Of a stretch of DNA of 64,000 nucleotides, positions 25,197-34,600 are shown piece after piece. Each line of letters opens with the position of its first letter. The first letter of the stretch is position 1. This stretch comes from Litorivivens lipolytica (lineage in GTDB: Bacteria; Pseudomonadota; Gammaproteobacteria; Pseudomonadales; Spongiibacteraceae). Position numbers and translations under genes: made by a program. The DNA is taken from the NCBI RefSeq assembly GCF_014191715.1, contig NZ_JACHWY010000003.1, forward strand, positions 310,001 through 374,000, in the 5' to 3' direction. The notes below the pieces were generated by a model. The model had not been told where the DNA came from. It saw only the letters and a program-made list of their open reading frames with translations, and made no database searches.

Positions 25197-26641
25197 TACC
25201 AAACCGCCCCCGTGGCCAGCCAGAAAACAACCGCAAAACAGAACCCTGAAATCAGGCTGACACGATCTGCTACTGCAAACAGTACCGGGTCTTCATGGAC
25301 CTCGCCTCGATGGGCGAGCATCCACATACGGCCTACCCAAAACAGTAAAATGGGGCAGGCCAGCCAGAGGATTTCGGGATGCCTATAGAGGGCGATGATA
25401 TGCTCACTGTGAATATAGAGAGCCAGAATCAGCACCGACAGATAGCCTGATGCTGCGCCAAGGGCCGCGATCATTTCCAGATCGCCGGGGTAATAGGCCC
25501 GTCCCGGTGATTTCTCAGTGCGCCCTGCTTCGCGGCTACTATGGAGCTCTGCGTAGCGTTTAATAAGTGCCAGACTCAGAAAAATAAACATCGAGAACGC
25601 GAGCAACCAGAAGGTCAGTTGCAGTGCGAAGAGAAAGGCACCGCAAATCACTCGCATCGTATACAAGCCAGCCAGCGTCAAAACATCAACCAGCAATTGC
25701 TGCTTCAGGTAAAAGGTATAAAGCAGCGACAGCAGAAAATAAACACCGAGACTGATGGCAAAGCCGATGGGTAACAAGGCGACTGCCGTACCGAAGCTAA
25801 GCAGTAAACACAGCGGCAATAGCAACAGCGCTCGGCCGATTCCAAGGTCTCCGGAAGCCAGCGGACGAAAGCGTTTGACCCGGTGCTGACGGTCATCAGC
25901 CAGATCCATTAGGTCATTGATCAAATACACGCTGGAAGAACAGAGCCCATACAACACAAACGCCAGCACGCCGCTCGCCAATAGCGCGGCATTGTCTGCC
26001 TGATGACTGGCGAGCAAAGGAACAAAAATCAAGAAGTTTTTGACCCACTGCTTGATGCGTAGCTGTCGCAGATAGATCCGTAGACTGACCGCTGTTTTGA
26101 GGCGCGTCTCCACTACCGCCTCGCCAGCCTGGATCTTACGCTTCAAGCCATCGGAGATGTTGCAGGTATAGGCCGTGGCGGCCGAGCGCCAGACCGCAAG
26201 ATCGTCGCTGCTATTGCCGATGTAGTCAAAACCCTGCTCGCCATAGCGCTCAACTAGCGTCGCTCGCTTGGTCTCCGACGAAAGATTGGCTTCGTCGCTG
26301 GCCAACACCTCGTCAAACAACCCCAAATGGTCAGCGATAGGCTGGGCCAGCATCTCCGTTGTTGCCGTCGCCAGGACTATCCGCCGCCCTTGAGCCTTTT
26401 CCTGCTTAAGAAATTCAAGGACCGTTTTGCAATACGGAAGGCTGGCCGCATCAATAGTCACCCGGGAAGCAATTTCCCTCTTGAGCCGAGCCTTGCCCGC
26501 CAGCAGCCAAAAAGGCAGCAGGAGACAGCTCCAGAATGACTGTTTAAGCAGGGCCAGAAAAGATTCCAGCAGCATGTCGGAGCGGAGCAGGGTGCCATCG
26601 AGATCGACCGCCAATACCCTGTCTTGTGAATGTTGCTGCAC
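25196..26641 (-). CDS. Fused HAD phosphatase - UbiA prenyltransferase (polyprenyl-phosphate phosphoribosyltransferase-like)
   Basis: A 481-residue fusion. Residues 1-200 are a HAD phosphatase: VDLDGTLL (D13, D15 nucleophile and acid/base), LATATTEM (motif II) and GNSSDDLAVW (motif IV). Residues 200-481 are a UbiA-type membrane prenyltransferase with the Mg-binding NDLMDLADDRQH (from residue 242) and about eight helices. Mycobacterial Rv3806c is a UbiA protein that joins phosphoribosyl pyrophosphate to decaprenyl phosphate; a separate phosphatase then removes the 5-phosphate. Here both steps appear in one chain. GTG start at 26641 with AGGGGAC upstream. First gene of the operon; about 200 bases upstream hold its promoter. 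Confidence 0.85.
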   Translation of the reverse strand: MQQHSQDRVLAVDLDGTLLRSDMLLESFLALLKQSFWSCLLLPFWLLAGKARLKREIASRVTIDAASLPYCKTVLEFLKQEKAQGRRIVLATATTEMLAQPIADHLGLFDEVLASDEANLSSETKRATLVERYGEQGFDYIGNSSDDLAVWRSAATAYTCNISDGLKRKIQAGEAVVETRLKTAVSLRIYLRQLRIKQWVKNFLIFVPLLASHQADNAALLASGVLAFVLYGLCSSSVYLINDLMDLADDRQHRVKRFRPLASGDLGIGRALLLLPLCLLLSFGTAVALLPIGFAISLGVYFLLSLLYTFYLKQQLLVDVLTLAGLYTMRVICGAFLFALQLTFWLLAFSMFIFLSLALIKRYAELHSSREAGRTEKSPGRAYYPGDLEMIAALGAASGYLSVLILALYIHSEHIIALYRHPEILWLACPILLFWVGRMWMLAHRGEVHEDPVLFAVADRVSLISGFCFAVVFWLATGAVW

Positions 26642-26845
26642 GAGTCCCCTGCCTTCCTGATCGAGTTGGATTTGTTATAGCGCTTCCCGGCGCCGAAACA
26701 CGCTGAAATTGAGTCAGAAAACACGGGGAAAGCGGCCACATTTTGCCATATCAGCCTTCGGATGAGTACTTCCCGAGGCGCAGGCGTGGCAGGAGGGCGA
26801 TAACAGGTGAATAGGGCCGGGGCTACCTCGCCCCTGAGGCCAAGC

Positions 26846-27619
26846 TTACAACGCCCCCAGCAAGTGCCCCCCATCGACCGGCAAGGCAACCCCCGTCATA
26901 AAGGAGCCAGCGTCGCTGGCTAAAAGCAGCAGCGGGCCGCTCAGCTCGTCGAGGTTACCCAATCGCTGGGGCGGGATTTTTTTGAGGTAGGCCTGCCCTT
27001 TTGCCGAATGGAAAAAGTCGCTGTTCATTTCGGTTTCGAAATAACCGGGGCACAGCGCATTGACACGAATATTCTTACGCCACAACTCTAGAGCCGTGTT
27101 CTTGGTAAGTTGCACCACCCCCGCTTTAGCGGTGGCGTAGAAGGTCTGATCAAGGCCGGGATGCAAACCCAGAATCGATGCGACGTTAACAATGCTCCCG
27201 CCCTGACCCACGGCGGACAGCCGCCGCGCGGCCTCCTGTGAAACCCGCCAAACCGCTTTCAGATTGGTATCCATGGTGAAATCCCAGCCATCTTCGTCAC
27301 CATCGAGAAAACGACTTGGCGCGGCCACACCGGCATTGTTCACCACAATCGACACAAGCCCGAAAGCCTTCTCCGCAGCATCGAAGGCAGAGGTAATGGA
27401 ATCCGCCGAGGTAACATCCATCGCCACCGCATGCGCAGCACCGCCGTCGACCTTAATAACGTCGACCAGAGCCTTCAGGCGTTCAACACGGCGCGCACCC
27501 ACCACCACTTTAGCGCCGGCCTGTGCCAGCACCCGCGCAAAATGCTCCCCCAAGCCACTCGAAGCCCCGGTTACCAGCGCAACCTTGCCACTCAAATCAA
27601 ATCGATTATCTGCCGACAC
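26846..27619 (-). CDS. SDR family oxidoreductase (hydroxyacyl-CoA dehydrogenase-like)
   Basis: A 257-residue classical short-chain dehydrogenase with every family motif: TGASSGLGEHFARVL, NNAG (VVNNAGVAAPSRF), catalytic Ser in NVASILGLHP and YATAK for the Tyr/Lys pair, ending in TGVALPVDGGHLLGAL. It starts with GTG at 27619 behind AAGGAT. It is the third gene after an acyl-CoA dehydrogenase and a phosphotransferase, which suggests it oxidises a 3- or 4-hydroxyacyl-CoA. The LvaD protein of the Pseudomonas levulinate pathway is an SDR in a comparable setting. Confidence 0.88.
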   Translation of the reverse strand: MSADNRFDLSGKVALVTGASSGLGEHFARVLAQAGAKVVVGARRVERLKALVDVIKVDGGAAHAVAMDVTSADSITSAFDAAEKAFGLVSIVVNNAGVAAPSRFLDGDEDGWDFTMDTNLKAVWRVSQEAARRLSAVGQGGSIVNVASILGLHPGLDQTFYATAKAGVVQLTKNTALELWRKNIRVNALCPGYFETEMNSDFFHSAKGQAYLKKIPPQRLGNLDELSGPLLLLASDAGSFMTGVALPVDGGHLLGAL

Positions 27620-27623
27620 TTGC

Positions 27624-28646
27624 TTATCCTTTCTCTATCGTTTGAAGGCCCAACTCCGCCAAAGGTCGGGCTAATGCGCCATAGGCTGTTGCCTTGTCGC
27701 TGGAGGCGTTGCCATCCAGCGCGCGTTTTTGAATACCTTGCAGGATCGCACTCAAGCGGAAGAATGCGAAGGCAATGTAAAAGGTCCAATGTGGAATCTC
27801 TGCGATACCCCGGCGCTCGCAGTAGCGCGCCACATAATCCGCCTCGCTTGGAATACCCAAGGCTTCACGATCCAGGCCACCGAGACCGGGAATGGCGGCA
27901 TCGGTAGGAATCCGCCACTGCATGCACTGATAGGCAAGATCCGCATAGGGGTGACCGAGGGTCGACAGTTCCCAATCCAATAAGGCAACTACGCGATTTT
28001 CACTGGGGTGGAACATCATATTGTCGAGCCGGAAGTCCCCGTGGTTGATGCACACCAGACCGTCGCCCTCCGGTCGGTTTTCCTCAAGCCACTGTATGAG
28101 CTTTTCCATCGCCGGAATTTTTTCGGTTTCGCTCGCGCGATACTGTTTGGTCCACCGGGAAATCTGGCGCTCAAAATAATTCCCGGGCTTGCCGTAGTCC
28201 GACAGCCCCACAGCATCGACGTCTACACTGTGCAGCGCTACCAACACTTGATTCATTGCATCATAAATTGCGCTGCGCTCGCTGTTGCTCTGCTCCGGCA
28301 GGGCCGCATTCCAGAAGATACGCCCTTCAACAAAATCCATCACATAGAACATGGAGCCGATAATGCTGTCATCCTCACACAACACGCGCATTTTCGGCAC
28401 AGGCACATCGGTAGCAGCCAATGCGCTCATCACTCGAAATTCCCGATCCACCGCGTGGGCAGATTTCAGCAGCTCGCCAGGCGGCTTGCGACGCAGCACA
28501 TAGCTACCGCTTTCTGCACTCAGCAAATAGGTTGGATTGGACTGACCGCCGGCAAACTTTTCGGCCGTCATCGGCCCCTTAAAACCATCGATATGCTCGG
28601 CGAGATACCCTTCCAGTTTCGATGTGTCGAGTTCAAATGCAGACAT
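27624..28646 (-). CDS. Phosphotransferase (APH fold; ACAD10/11 N-domain, LvaA-like)
   Basis: A 340-residue aminoglycoside-phosphotransferase-fold kinase. Visible motifs are KFAGGQSNPTYLL and YVLRRKPPG (ATP-binding lysine), the catalytic loop INHGDFRLDNMMF (HGDxxxxN) and the metal Asp in VVALLDWELSTLGHPYADLA. This is the branch fused to acyl-CoA dehydrogenase in eukaryotic ACAD10/11 and represented by LvaA in Pseudomonas putida, where 4-hydroxyacyl-CoA is phosphorylated at the 4-OH. The adjacent gene is an acyl-CoA dehydrogenase, the same partner. Antibiotic resistance is not implied. Confidence 0.88.
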   Translation of the reverse strand: MSAFELDTSKLEGYLAEHIDGFKGPMTAEKFAGGQSNPTYLLSAESGSYVLRRKPPGELLKSAHAVDREFRVMSALAATDVPVPKMRVLCEDDSIIGSMFYVMDFVEGRIFWNAALPEQSNSERSAIYDAMNQVLVALHSVDVDAVGLSDYGKPGNYFERQISRWTKQYRASETEKIPAMEKLIQWLEENRPEGDGLVCINHGDFRLDNMMFHPSENRVVALLDWELSTLGHPYADLAYQCMQWRIPTDAAIPGLGGLDREALGIPSEADYVARYCERRGIAEIPHWTFYIAFAFFRLSAILQGIQKRALDGNASSDKATAYGALARPLAELGLQTIEKG

Positions 28647-28654
28647 AACAGATC

Positions 28655-29890
28655 CTATGCACTGTAACGATCGATGATTTTTTTACCCAGCGCCATCTGG
28701 TGAACCTGATCCGGACCGTCGGCTTGCCGACACCAGCGCGCGTAGTTGAAGGCTTCGGCCATAAAGTAATCTTCGGTCAGACCACCTGCACCATGCAACT
28801 GCATGCAGCGATCGATCAAGTTCTGCACCAGTAACGGCACGGTGGTTTTGGTGGCGGCAATCATATCAATGGACGCCTGCACGCCCTCGCGATCAATCTT
28901 GTCACAGGTTTTCAGAACCAGCAGGCGAGCCATTTCCACCTCTGAAAAACTTTTGGAAATATCTTCGCGCACTGACTGATGCTTGCTCAGCGGGCGACCA
29001 AAGGTGGTGCGCGCAACTGCGCGTTTGCAGGCGAGCTCCAACGCACGCTGGGCGGCACCGATCAAACGCATACAGTGATGCATGCGACCGGGCCCGAGCC
29101 GACTCTGGGCAATTTCAAAACCACGGCCTTCGCCGAGCAGCACGTTTTCCACCGGCACCCGCACATTGTCAAATACGAGCTCGGCATGGCCAATCGGCGC
29201 ATCGTCATAACCCAATGTAGTCAGGGGGCGAATAATGCTGAGGCCTGCAGTGTCTTTCGGCACCAACACCTGAGTCTGCTGCTCATGGCGGTTCGGATTA
29301 TTTGGGTCAGTCTTGCCCATCACGATAAATATTTTGGTGCGCTCATACATCGCGCCGGTAATAAACCACTTGCGACCGTTCAATACCCATTCATCGCCTT
29401 CACGCTCAATGCGCAGCTCGATATTAGTGGCGTCGCTTGAGGCAACCTGCGGCTCGGTCATCGCGTAGGACGAGCGAATCTCACCATTAAGTAGAGGCGT
29501 CAGCCATTGTGCTTTCTGTGCTTCGGTGCCGAAGTTCATAAACACCTCCATATTGCCGGTGTCAGGCGCGTTGCAGTTGAACACCTCGGGGCTCCACTGC
29601 ACCCGCCCCATCACTTCAGCCAATGGCGCGTAGTCGGAAAAACTCAGGCCACCGTGATCGGCGTATTCACCGCAGTATTCAGCATGGGACGGGGGCACAA
29701 ACAGATTCCACAGGCCCGCAGCTTTAGCCTTCTCTTTCAGCTCGTCCATTAAGGGCACAGCCGCGAAACGGTTTTCAGACGCGTGCAGCTGGCGCGCGTA
29801 TTCCTGTTCGTTGGGATAGATGTGCTGGTCAAAAAAGCTCTGAAGGCGACCCAGCAGCTCTTGTGATTTTGGAGAGGGTAGAAAGTCCAT
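28655..29890 (-). CDS. Acyl-CoA dehydrogenase (ACAD10/11 C-domain, LvaC-like)
   Basis: A 411-residue FAD enzyme of the acyl-CoA dehydrogenase fold. Flavin and substrate regions are visible: SYAMTEPQVASSDATNI, NGRKWFITGA, GRMHHCMRLIGAAQRALEL, RTTFGRPLSKHQSVR and LHGAGGLTEDY. Together with the phosphotransferase 8 bases downstream it matches the ACAD10/11 or LvaA/LvaC pairing for catabolism of 4-hydroxyacyl-CoA. The general base cannot be fixed by eye. It is the first gene of the three-gene catabolic block and is separated from the histidine phosphatase gene by 137 bases that hold a repeat. Confidence 0.9.
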   Translation of the reverse strand: MDFLPSPKSQELLGRLQSFFDQHIYPNEQEYARQLHASENRFAAVPLMDELKEKAKAAGLWNLFVPPSHAEYCGEYADHGGLSFSDYAPLAEVMGRVQWSPEVFNCNAPDTGNMEVFMNFGTEAQKAQWLTPLLNGEIRSSYAMTEPQVASSDATNIELRIEREGDEWVLNGRKWFITGAMYERTKIFIVMGKTDPNNPNRHEQQTQVLVPKDTAGLSIIRPLTTLGYDDAPIGHAELVFDNVRVPVENVLLGEGRGFEIAQSRLGPGRMHHCMRLIGAAQRALELACKRAVARTTFGRPLSKHQSVREDISKSFSEVEMARLLVLKTCDKIDREGVQASIDMIAATKTTVPLLVQNLIDRCMQLHGAGGLTEDYFMAEAFNYARWCRQADGPDQVHQMALGKKIIDRYSA

Positions 29891-29922
29891 TACGTTAGTC
29901 CCGTTTAGTAAATTTCGGAGCG

Positions 29923-30011
29923 CCCATCATCGCGAGGCGCAAAGCGACGTGGCGATCTTTTCCAGATGGCAGAGGCATATCGAGATCGCTTCTCTACATT
30001 CGCGATGACGG
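29923..30011. repeat. CGTCAT(T/C)GCG-type inverted repeat element (copy 1)
   Basis: Left arm CCATCATCGCGAGG...GGCGATCT and right arm AGATCGCTT...TTCGCGATGACGG form an imperfect inverted repeat of about 89 bases between the acyl-CoA dehydrogenase and histidine phosphatase genes. The sequence type (CGTCATTGCGAG with GCGATCT) is a familiar dispersed palindrome of proteobacterial genomes. Copy 2 is at 56071-56154. Confidence 0.7.
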
Positions 30012-30027
30012 ATTCATCTGCCGCGCA

Positions 30028-30690
30028 TCAGGTATAAGTAATCAAGTGGCGATGCGGCGCCGGCTCAAGATGCGGCACCGCATTAAACATGTTCAGCCGC
30101 CAGTGCTCACGATTGCCGTAATAGCGCGTAATGCCGGTATTAATCGCTTGTAGATTGAGGTTCACCATCTGCTCTACGCCCAGCGACAAGACTTCCCGCA
30201 CGACAGCACTAATTGGCCCGCCGGAACTGACTACCAGCACACGACCGCGCAGCGCTGAAATCTCTTCCAAGGTCCCACGCACACGAGTCTCAAAACCGCC
30301 CCAGTTTTCATTTAAGTCGCTTAGCTCGTCCCGACTCCAGGCGAGAAGCGCTTCGCGCAAGCAGCCGTAAAAGGCTCGCGCGTCGCTTACCTCGACATCG
30401 CTGTTCAAATGCTGACTGCGATAGGCCGATACGAGCGCGTGGAAATCAAATTCATTAAGGCCCGGCAGCTCATTCGGCGCCGGCAGTTCGGGAAGTACCT
30501 GCTGTATTCCCGCCAGCGTCTCGCGATGGCGCCGCAAGGTGCCGGTAAACACCGCATCGAAAGCCGGCTCGGTGGCGGCAAAGTGCTCACCCAGAATCCG
30601 CGCCTGTTCCCAGCCCAGTTCGCTCAGCCGGTCATAGTTATCGGTGCCAAAGGACGCCTGACCGTGCCGCACCATCAAAATTTCAGCCAT
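30028..30690 (-). CDS. Histidine phosphatase superfamily protein
   Basis: A 220-residue phosphoglycerate-mutase-like phosphatase. The catalytic RHG is at the N-terminus (ILMVRHGQASFG), with the second Arg in FTGTLRRHRET, a Glu region in GLNEFDFHAL, and a late VVSSGGPISAVVREVL where the usual second histidine (SHG) is replaced by SGG. The missing second His may lower or change activity. The ATG at 30690 is chosen because the protein then begins MAEILMVRHG; a longer frame to 30723 lacks support. It lies upstream of the acyl-CoA dehydrogenase block and next to the divergent LysR gene. Confidence 0.85.
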   Translation of the reverse strand: MAEILMVRHGQASFGTDNYDRLSELGWEQARILGEHFAATEPAFDAVFTGTLRRHRETLAGIQQVLPELPAPNELPGLNEFDFHALVSAYRSQHLNSDVEVSDARAFYGCLREALLAWSRDELSDLNENWGGFETRVRGTLEEISALRGRVLVVSSGGPISAVVREVLSLGVEQMVNLNLQAINTGITRYYGNREHWRLNMFNAVPHLEPAPHRHLITYT

Positions 30691-30790
30691 GATTTGATCC
30701 CGCCTATTACTGACGAGACACACTACCGCTTTCCGAGCTATTATTTAAATTGATTATTTTTATTTATATTTATCACTATAGGTGATATCA
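30691..30790. promoter_or_regulatory. AT-rich divergent promoter region between histidine phosphatase and LysR genes
   Basis: About 100 bases between divergent starts, with a 45-base block (30739-30783) made almost only of A and T in an otherwise GC-rich window. Such a block is expected for overlapping promoters and a LysR operator. No exact -35/-10 pair or dyad could be fixed by eye. Confidence 0.5.
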
Positions 30791-31687
30791 GTGAATCTCT
30801 CCCGCATCGACCTCAATCTGTTTGTGGTATTCGAAACAGTATTTAGCCAACACAGCCTGACCCGCGCTGCCGAAGTGCTGCATGTCAGCCAACCGGCCGT
30901 GAGCAATTCCCTGTCTCGCCTGCGCAAGCTGTTTGATGACCCATTGTTTGTCCGCAGTCCGGGCGGCATGACACCGACACCCCGCGCCCAACAATTGATT
31001 TGCCCGGTGCGCGAAGCCCTCGGCCTGCTGGATAACTGCGTCAGCGACCGCCTGGCGTTCGACCCGAAAACCGCTCGCCAAACCTTTCGCATTCACGCCA
31101 CTGAGCATGCGGAAACCCACGTACTACCCAAGCTGGTAAAAAAACTGGGCGAACAGGCACCGGGTATCAGTCTGGAAATTGTGTTTCTGAATCGACGGGA
31201 TGCGCCACTGGCCATGGCGCGCGGGGAGCTGCATCTGGCGCTGGACGCACCGCTGCTTAGCCACCCTGAGCTGATTAGTCGCCCCCTGCTTAAAGACGAG
31301 TACGTGTGTATTTTCCGCAGCGGTCATCCGCTGGCGCGGCGCCGGTTAACCCTGAAACAGTATCTTGCGTCGGAACACGTACATGTTTCCAGTCGGGTTA
31401 AGGGAAGCGGTCACGTAGATCTGGCATTGCGCTCGGCGGGGGAACAGCGTCGCATTGCCCTGCGCTTGCAGCACTTTACGGCGCTGCCAGCGATTCTCGA
31501 ACAGTCAGACCTGCTGGCATCAATTCCCGCCGGGGCGACCAGAGGCTGGCCGTTTCCTGTGCGCAAGCTGCCGTTCGAAACACCTGAGTTGGCACTGCAG
31601 GTGTTCTGGCATCGAAGCGTGGATCACGACCCGGCCAATCGATGGTTGCGTGAAGCACTGCTGGATTTATCGATCATGCGCGGATAG
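30791..31687 (+). CDS. LysR family transcriptional regulator
   Basis: A 298-residue LysR-type regulator. The N-terminal helix-turn-helix is clear (LNLFVVFETVF, LTRAAEVLHVSQPAVSNSL, LRKLFDDPLFVRSPGGMTPT), followed by a type-2 periplasmic-binding-like effector domain. GTG at 30791 is preferred over GTG 30782 because AGGTGA lies 6 bases before it and the protein then starts MNLSRIDLNLF, as usual in the family. Divergent to the histidine phosphatase/acyl-CoA dehydrogenase genes, which it probably controls. Its last 64 bases overlap the convergent EAL gene. Confidence 0.88.
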   Translation: MNLSRIDLNLFVVFETVFSQHSLTRAAEVLHVSQPAVSNSLSRLRKLFDDPLFVRSPGGMTPTPRAQQLICPVREALGLLDNCVSDRLAFDPKTARQTFRIHATEHAETHVLPKLVKKLGEQAPGISLEIVFLNRRDAPLAMARGELHLALDAPLLSHPELISRPLLKDEYVCIFRSGHPLARRRLTLKQYLASEHVHVSSRVKGSGHVDLALRSAGEQRRIALRLQHFTALPAILEQSDLLASIPAGATRGWPFPVRKLPFETPELALQVFWHRSVDHDPANRWLREALLDLSIMRG

Positions 31688-34600
31688 TTGCGATTGTGCT
31701 GAATAACAAAATCGATAAATTCTTCGCGGCAAAGCGCCCGTGAATAGTAAAAGCCCTGCAGGTAATGGCAGCCCAGCTGCCGCAAGATCGAGAATTGCCC
31801 GGGCGTTTCCACACCTTCGGCGACAACCAGAATGCGCAGGCTGTGCGCCATGGAGATGATGGCCTGTACCAATGAGCGCGCATCGCCACTGTTCTCAATA
31901 TCGCGAATAAAGGATTTATCGATCTTGACCACATCGACCGGAAACTTCTGCAAGTAGCTCAAAGATGAGTAACCAGTACCAAAATCATCAATCGCAATTT
32001 TAATGCCCGCGCGGCGCAATTCTACGAGCTGATCAATAATTTCACTGCTGTCCTGCATTAGCAGGTTTTCGGTGATTTCTACGGTGATGTTGGGGAAAAT
32101 CGACTGGTCATGCAGGACGTCCAACACGGAATGCTGCGTGCGGGATTCATCGAGAAACTCGCGGGTCGACCGGTTGAACGCCAGGGCAATATCAGTCCCG
32201 GTTTCGGCATTGATGATCGCCATGTCTTCGCAAGACTGGCGCATAACAAACTCACCCAGCTCGACAATCATGCCGGTGTCTTCGGCTAGCGGAATAAATT
32301 CAGCCGGCGAAACATCACCCCAGCGCACCAGCGCCTCACATTTAACCACCTGACCGCTAGCTGCATCGATTATCGGCTGATAGAACACGGACAGCTCTTT
32401 CTCTTTCAGCGCCGCAGCCAACTTCACATGAAGGCCATGGCGCCGATCAACATCTTCCTGCATGGAGCTGGTGAAATAGCGCACGGTGTTTCGGCCCGCA
32501 GCCTTGGCGGCATACATCGCCTGATCCGCATGCCGGAGCAGCGTTTCAACATCTCGCCCGTCCTGAGGATAGAGGCTGACACCAATACTCGCCGAGGTGC
32601 AAACCTGATGATCTCCAATCGTAACCGGTTCCTTGGCCAAGGCAATCAGTTGTTCGGCGACGCGAGAGCAAGCGCGCGCGCTGGCAACGCCCGGCAGCAT
32701 CACCGTAAATTCATCACCTCCCAACCTGGCCACCATGTCCCGGCTGCGCAACAGATTATTAAAGCGCCGCCCCAAGGCCACCAACAACTCATCGCCAACA
32801 CCGTGCCCAAGCGAATCATTCACATCTTTGAAGTGATCCAGATCGATAAACAGAATGGCGACGTGCTGCTCTTCAATACGCGGCGTCGACAACACCGCAG
32901 CGAGCCGCTCAGAAAATTGTATCCGGTTCGGCAGCCCAGTCAGCGGATCGGTGGTTGCTTGACGGCGAATAGTTTCATCGGCTCGTCGTATGGCAGAGAT
33001 ATCTTGTACCACGCCATGCAGATAGATGACCCGCTCCTGCTCTTTTACGGGCTCAATGATATGGCGCAGCCAAACAGCATCCTCGCCTTCTTTTTCAACC
33101 ACAACTTCGAAAGTTTGAGACTTACCTTTGCTGACCGCCTCACGAATACGCTCTTTGATCAGATTCCGGTTGGTTTCGTCGTAAAAATCAAGCCAGCTTG
33201 TGGGTGACTGCCCCGCGGTGCGCGGCGGCATTCTGTGCAACGCAAATACTTCGTCAGCAACATGTTCGCAACCACTGCGAAGATCGAGCTGCCAACCACC
33301 GACGTCGGCAATCGTGCTGACTCTACGCAACATGCTTTCGTTGCGCTTGAGGTCACCACTCAGCCGAATGCGCGCGCCAAACTGGCGAAAGGCAATATGC
33401 ACCGCCAGACCCAAGACCAGCCCAATGGCGATCGCCGCCGGCCAGAACCAAACCATCCAGGCGGGCGCGCTCTGCCAACCACCTTTGGGAGTCGCAGCAA
33501 TATCCCATTCCACCACCCCAAGGGATACCCGCATACTGACCGGATCACGCTCAAACACGCCGATGTCACCATGGATTAATGGGTCACCTACCGCCCACGC
33601 CAATCGCGTATGGCGCATTGCCACATCCAAGCCCAGATTCGGCGCGTTAAGCCCGATATCATCCACCAGGCCATCAAAATCGACGGGGGCAGAAACAATA
33701 CCCCAGAAGATATCCTCACCAGCCTTATCCAGGAAGACGGGTGCCCGCCCGATAATGGCGCGCCCTCCCTGCACGAGTTCCAAGGGTCCGGCAACGACCA
33801 TGCGACGCAGGTCGCGGGCCAACTCAACCATGGGCATCTGTTCAGCGTTGGTGCGGTAGTCAAGACCAATCGCCTTGCGGTTCCCCGCCAGCGGATAAAC
33901 ATGGCGCACCACCAAGTCCGGCGCCGCCGCAATGTTGACCAACAGCGGGTCTTGATCAATCAGACCACTAACGAAGTCGGCATAGCGCTGTTGACTCAAG
34001 TCTGGTTCCGACGCGATCAGCCCCACCACGCCACGCAACAAGGCAAACTGACCATTGATCCGACCTTCCAGCTGCACCCGAATACTCGCCAGCTGGCTCA
34101 TCACATCGTGGCGCTGCTGTTCGTTAAATCGGCCTCTCTGCTGCGCTTCAATAATCAGCGCCAAACCCATCACAACCCCGAAGATCAGCAAGGGCATGCC
34201 AAAGACCGGGGAAAGACGGGCGACTAATAACAGAAGCAGCAAGCCAGCAGCACCTGCTGCCATCAGGTACCAAGGGCTAGACGATTGCTTTGGCTGTGCC
34301 TGAACATCAGCCTGATAATGGAACCCCGCATCGAGGGCTTCGGACTTTACCAGCCCGGCGCTACGGAGCATCCGATGCACACTTTCCCAGCGCGTGGGAT
34401 CATTAAAGCCCAAGGGTATATGGGGGTAATACAGCAGACTCGCCACATGCTTGGCGAAATAGCGGTTGTAGTCCTGCGCGGATTCGTAGTGGCTCACACT
34501 GCGGGGAATTTCCGAGATTCTTGTAGCCATCACTTCCGGATTTTTCATCGCGTAGTGCCAGCCCTGAATACTGGCCTCGACAAATTTACGCACCATCTCC

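Noticed and set aside
27624-28646. Aminoglycoside resistance gene
   Set aside because: APH fold is present, but the branch and the acyl-CoA dehydrogenase partner point to acyl-CoA metabolism.
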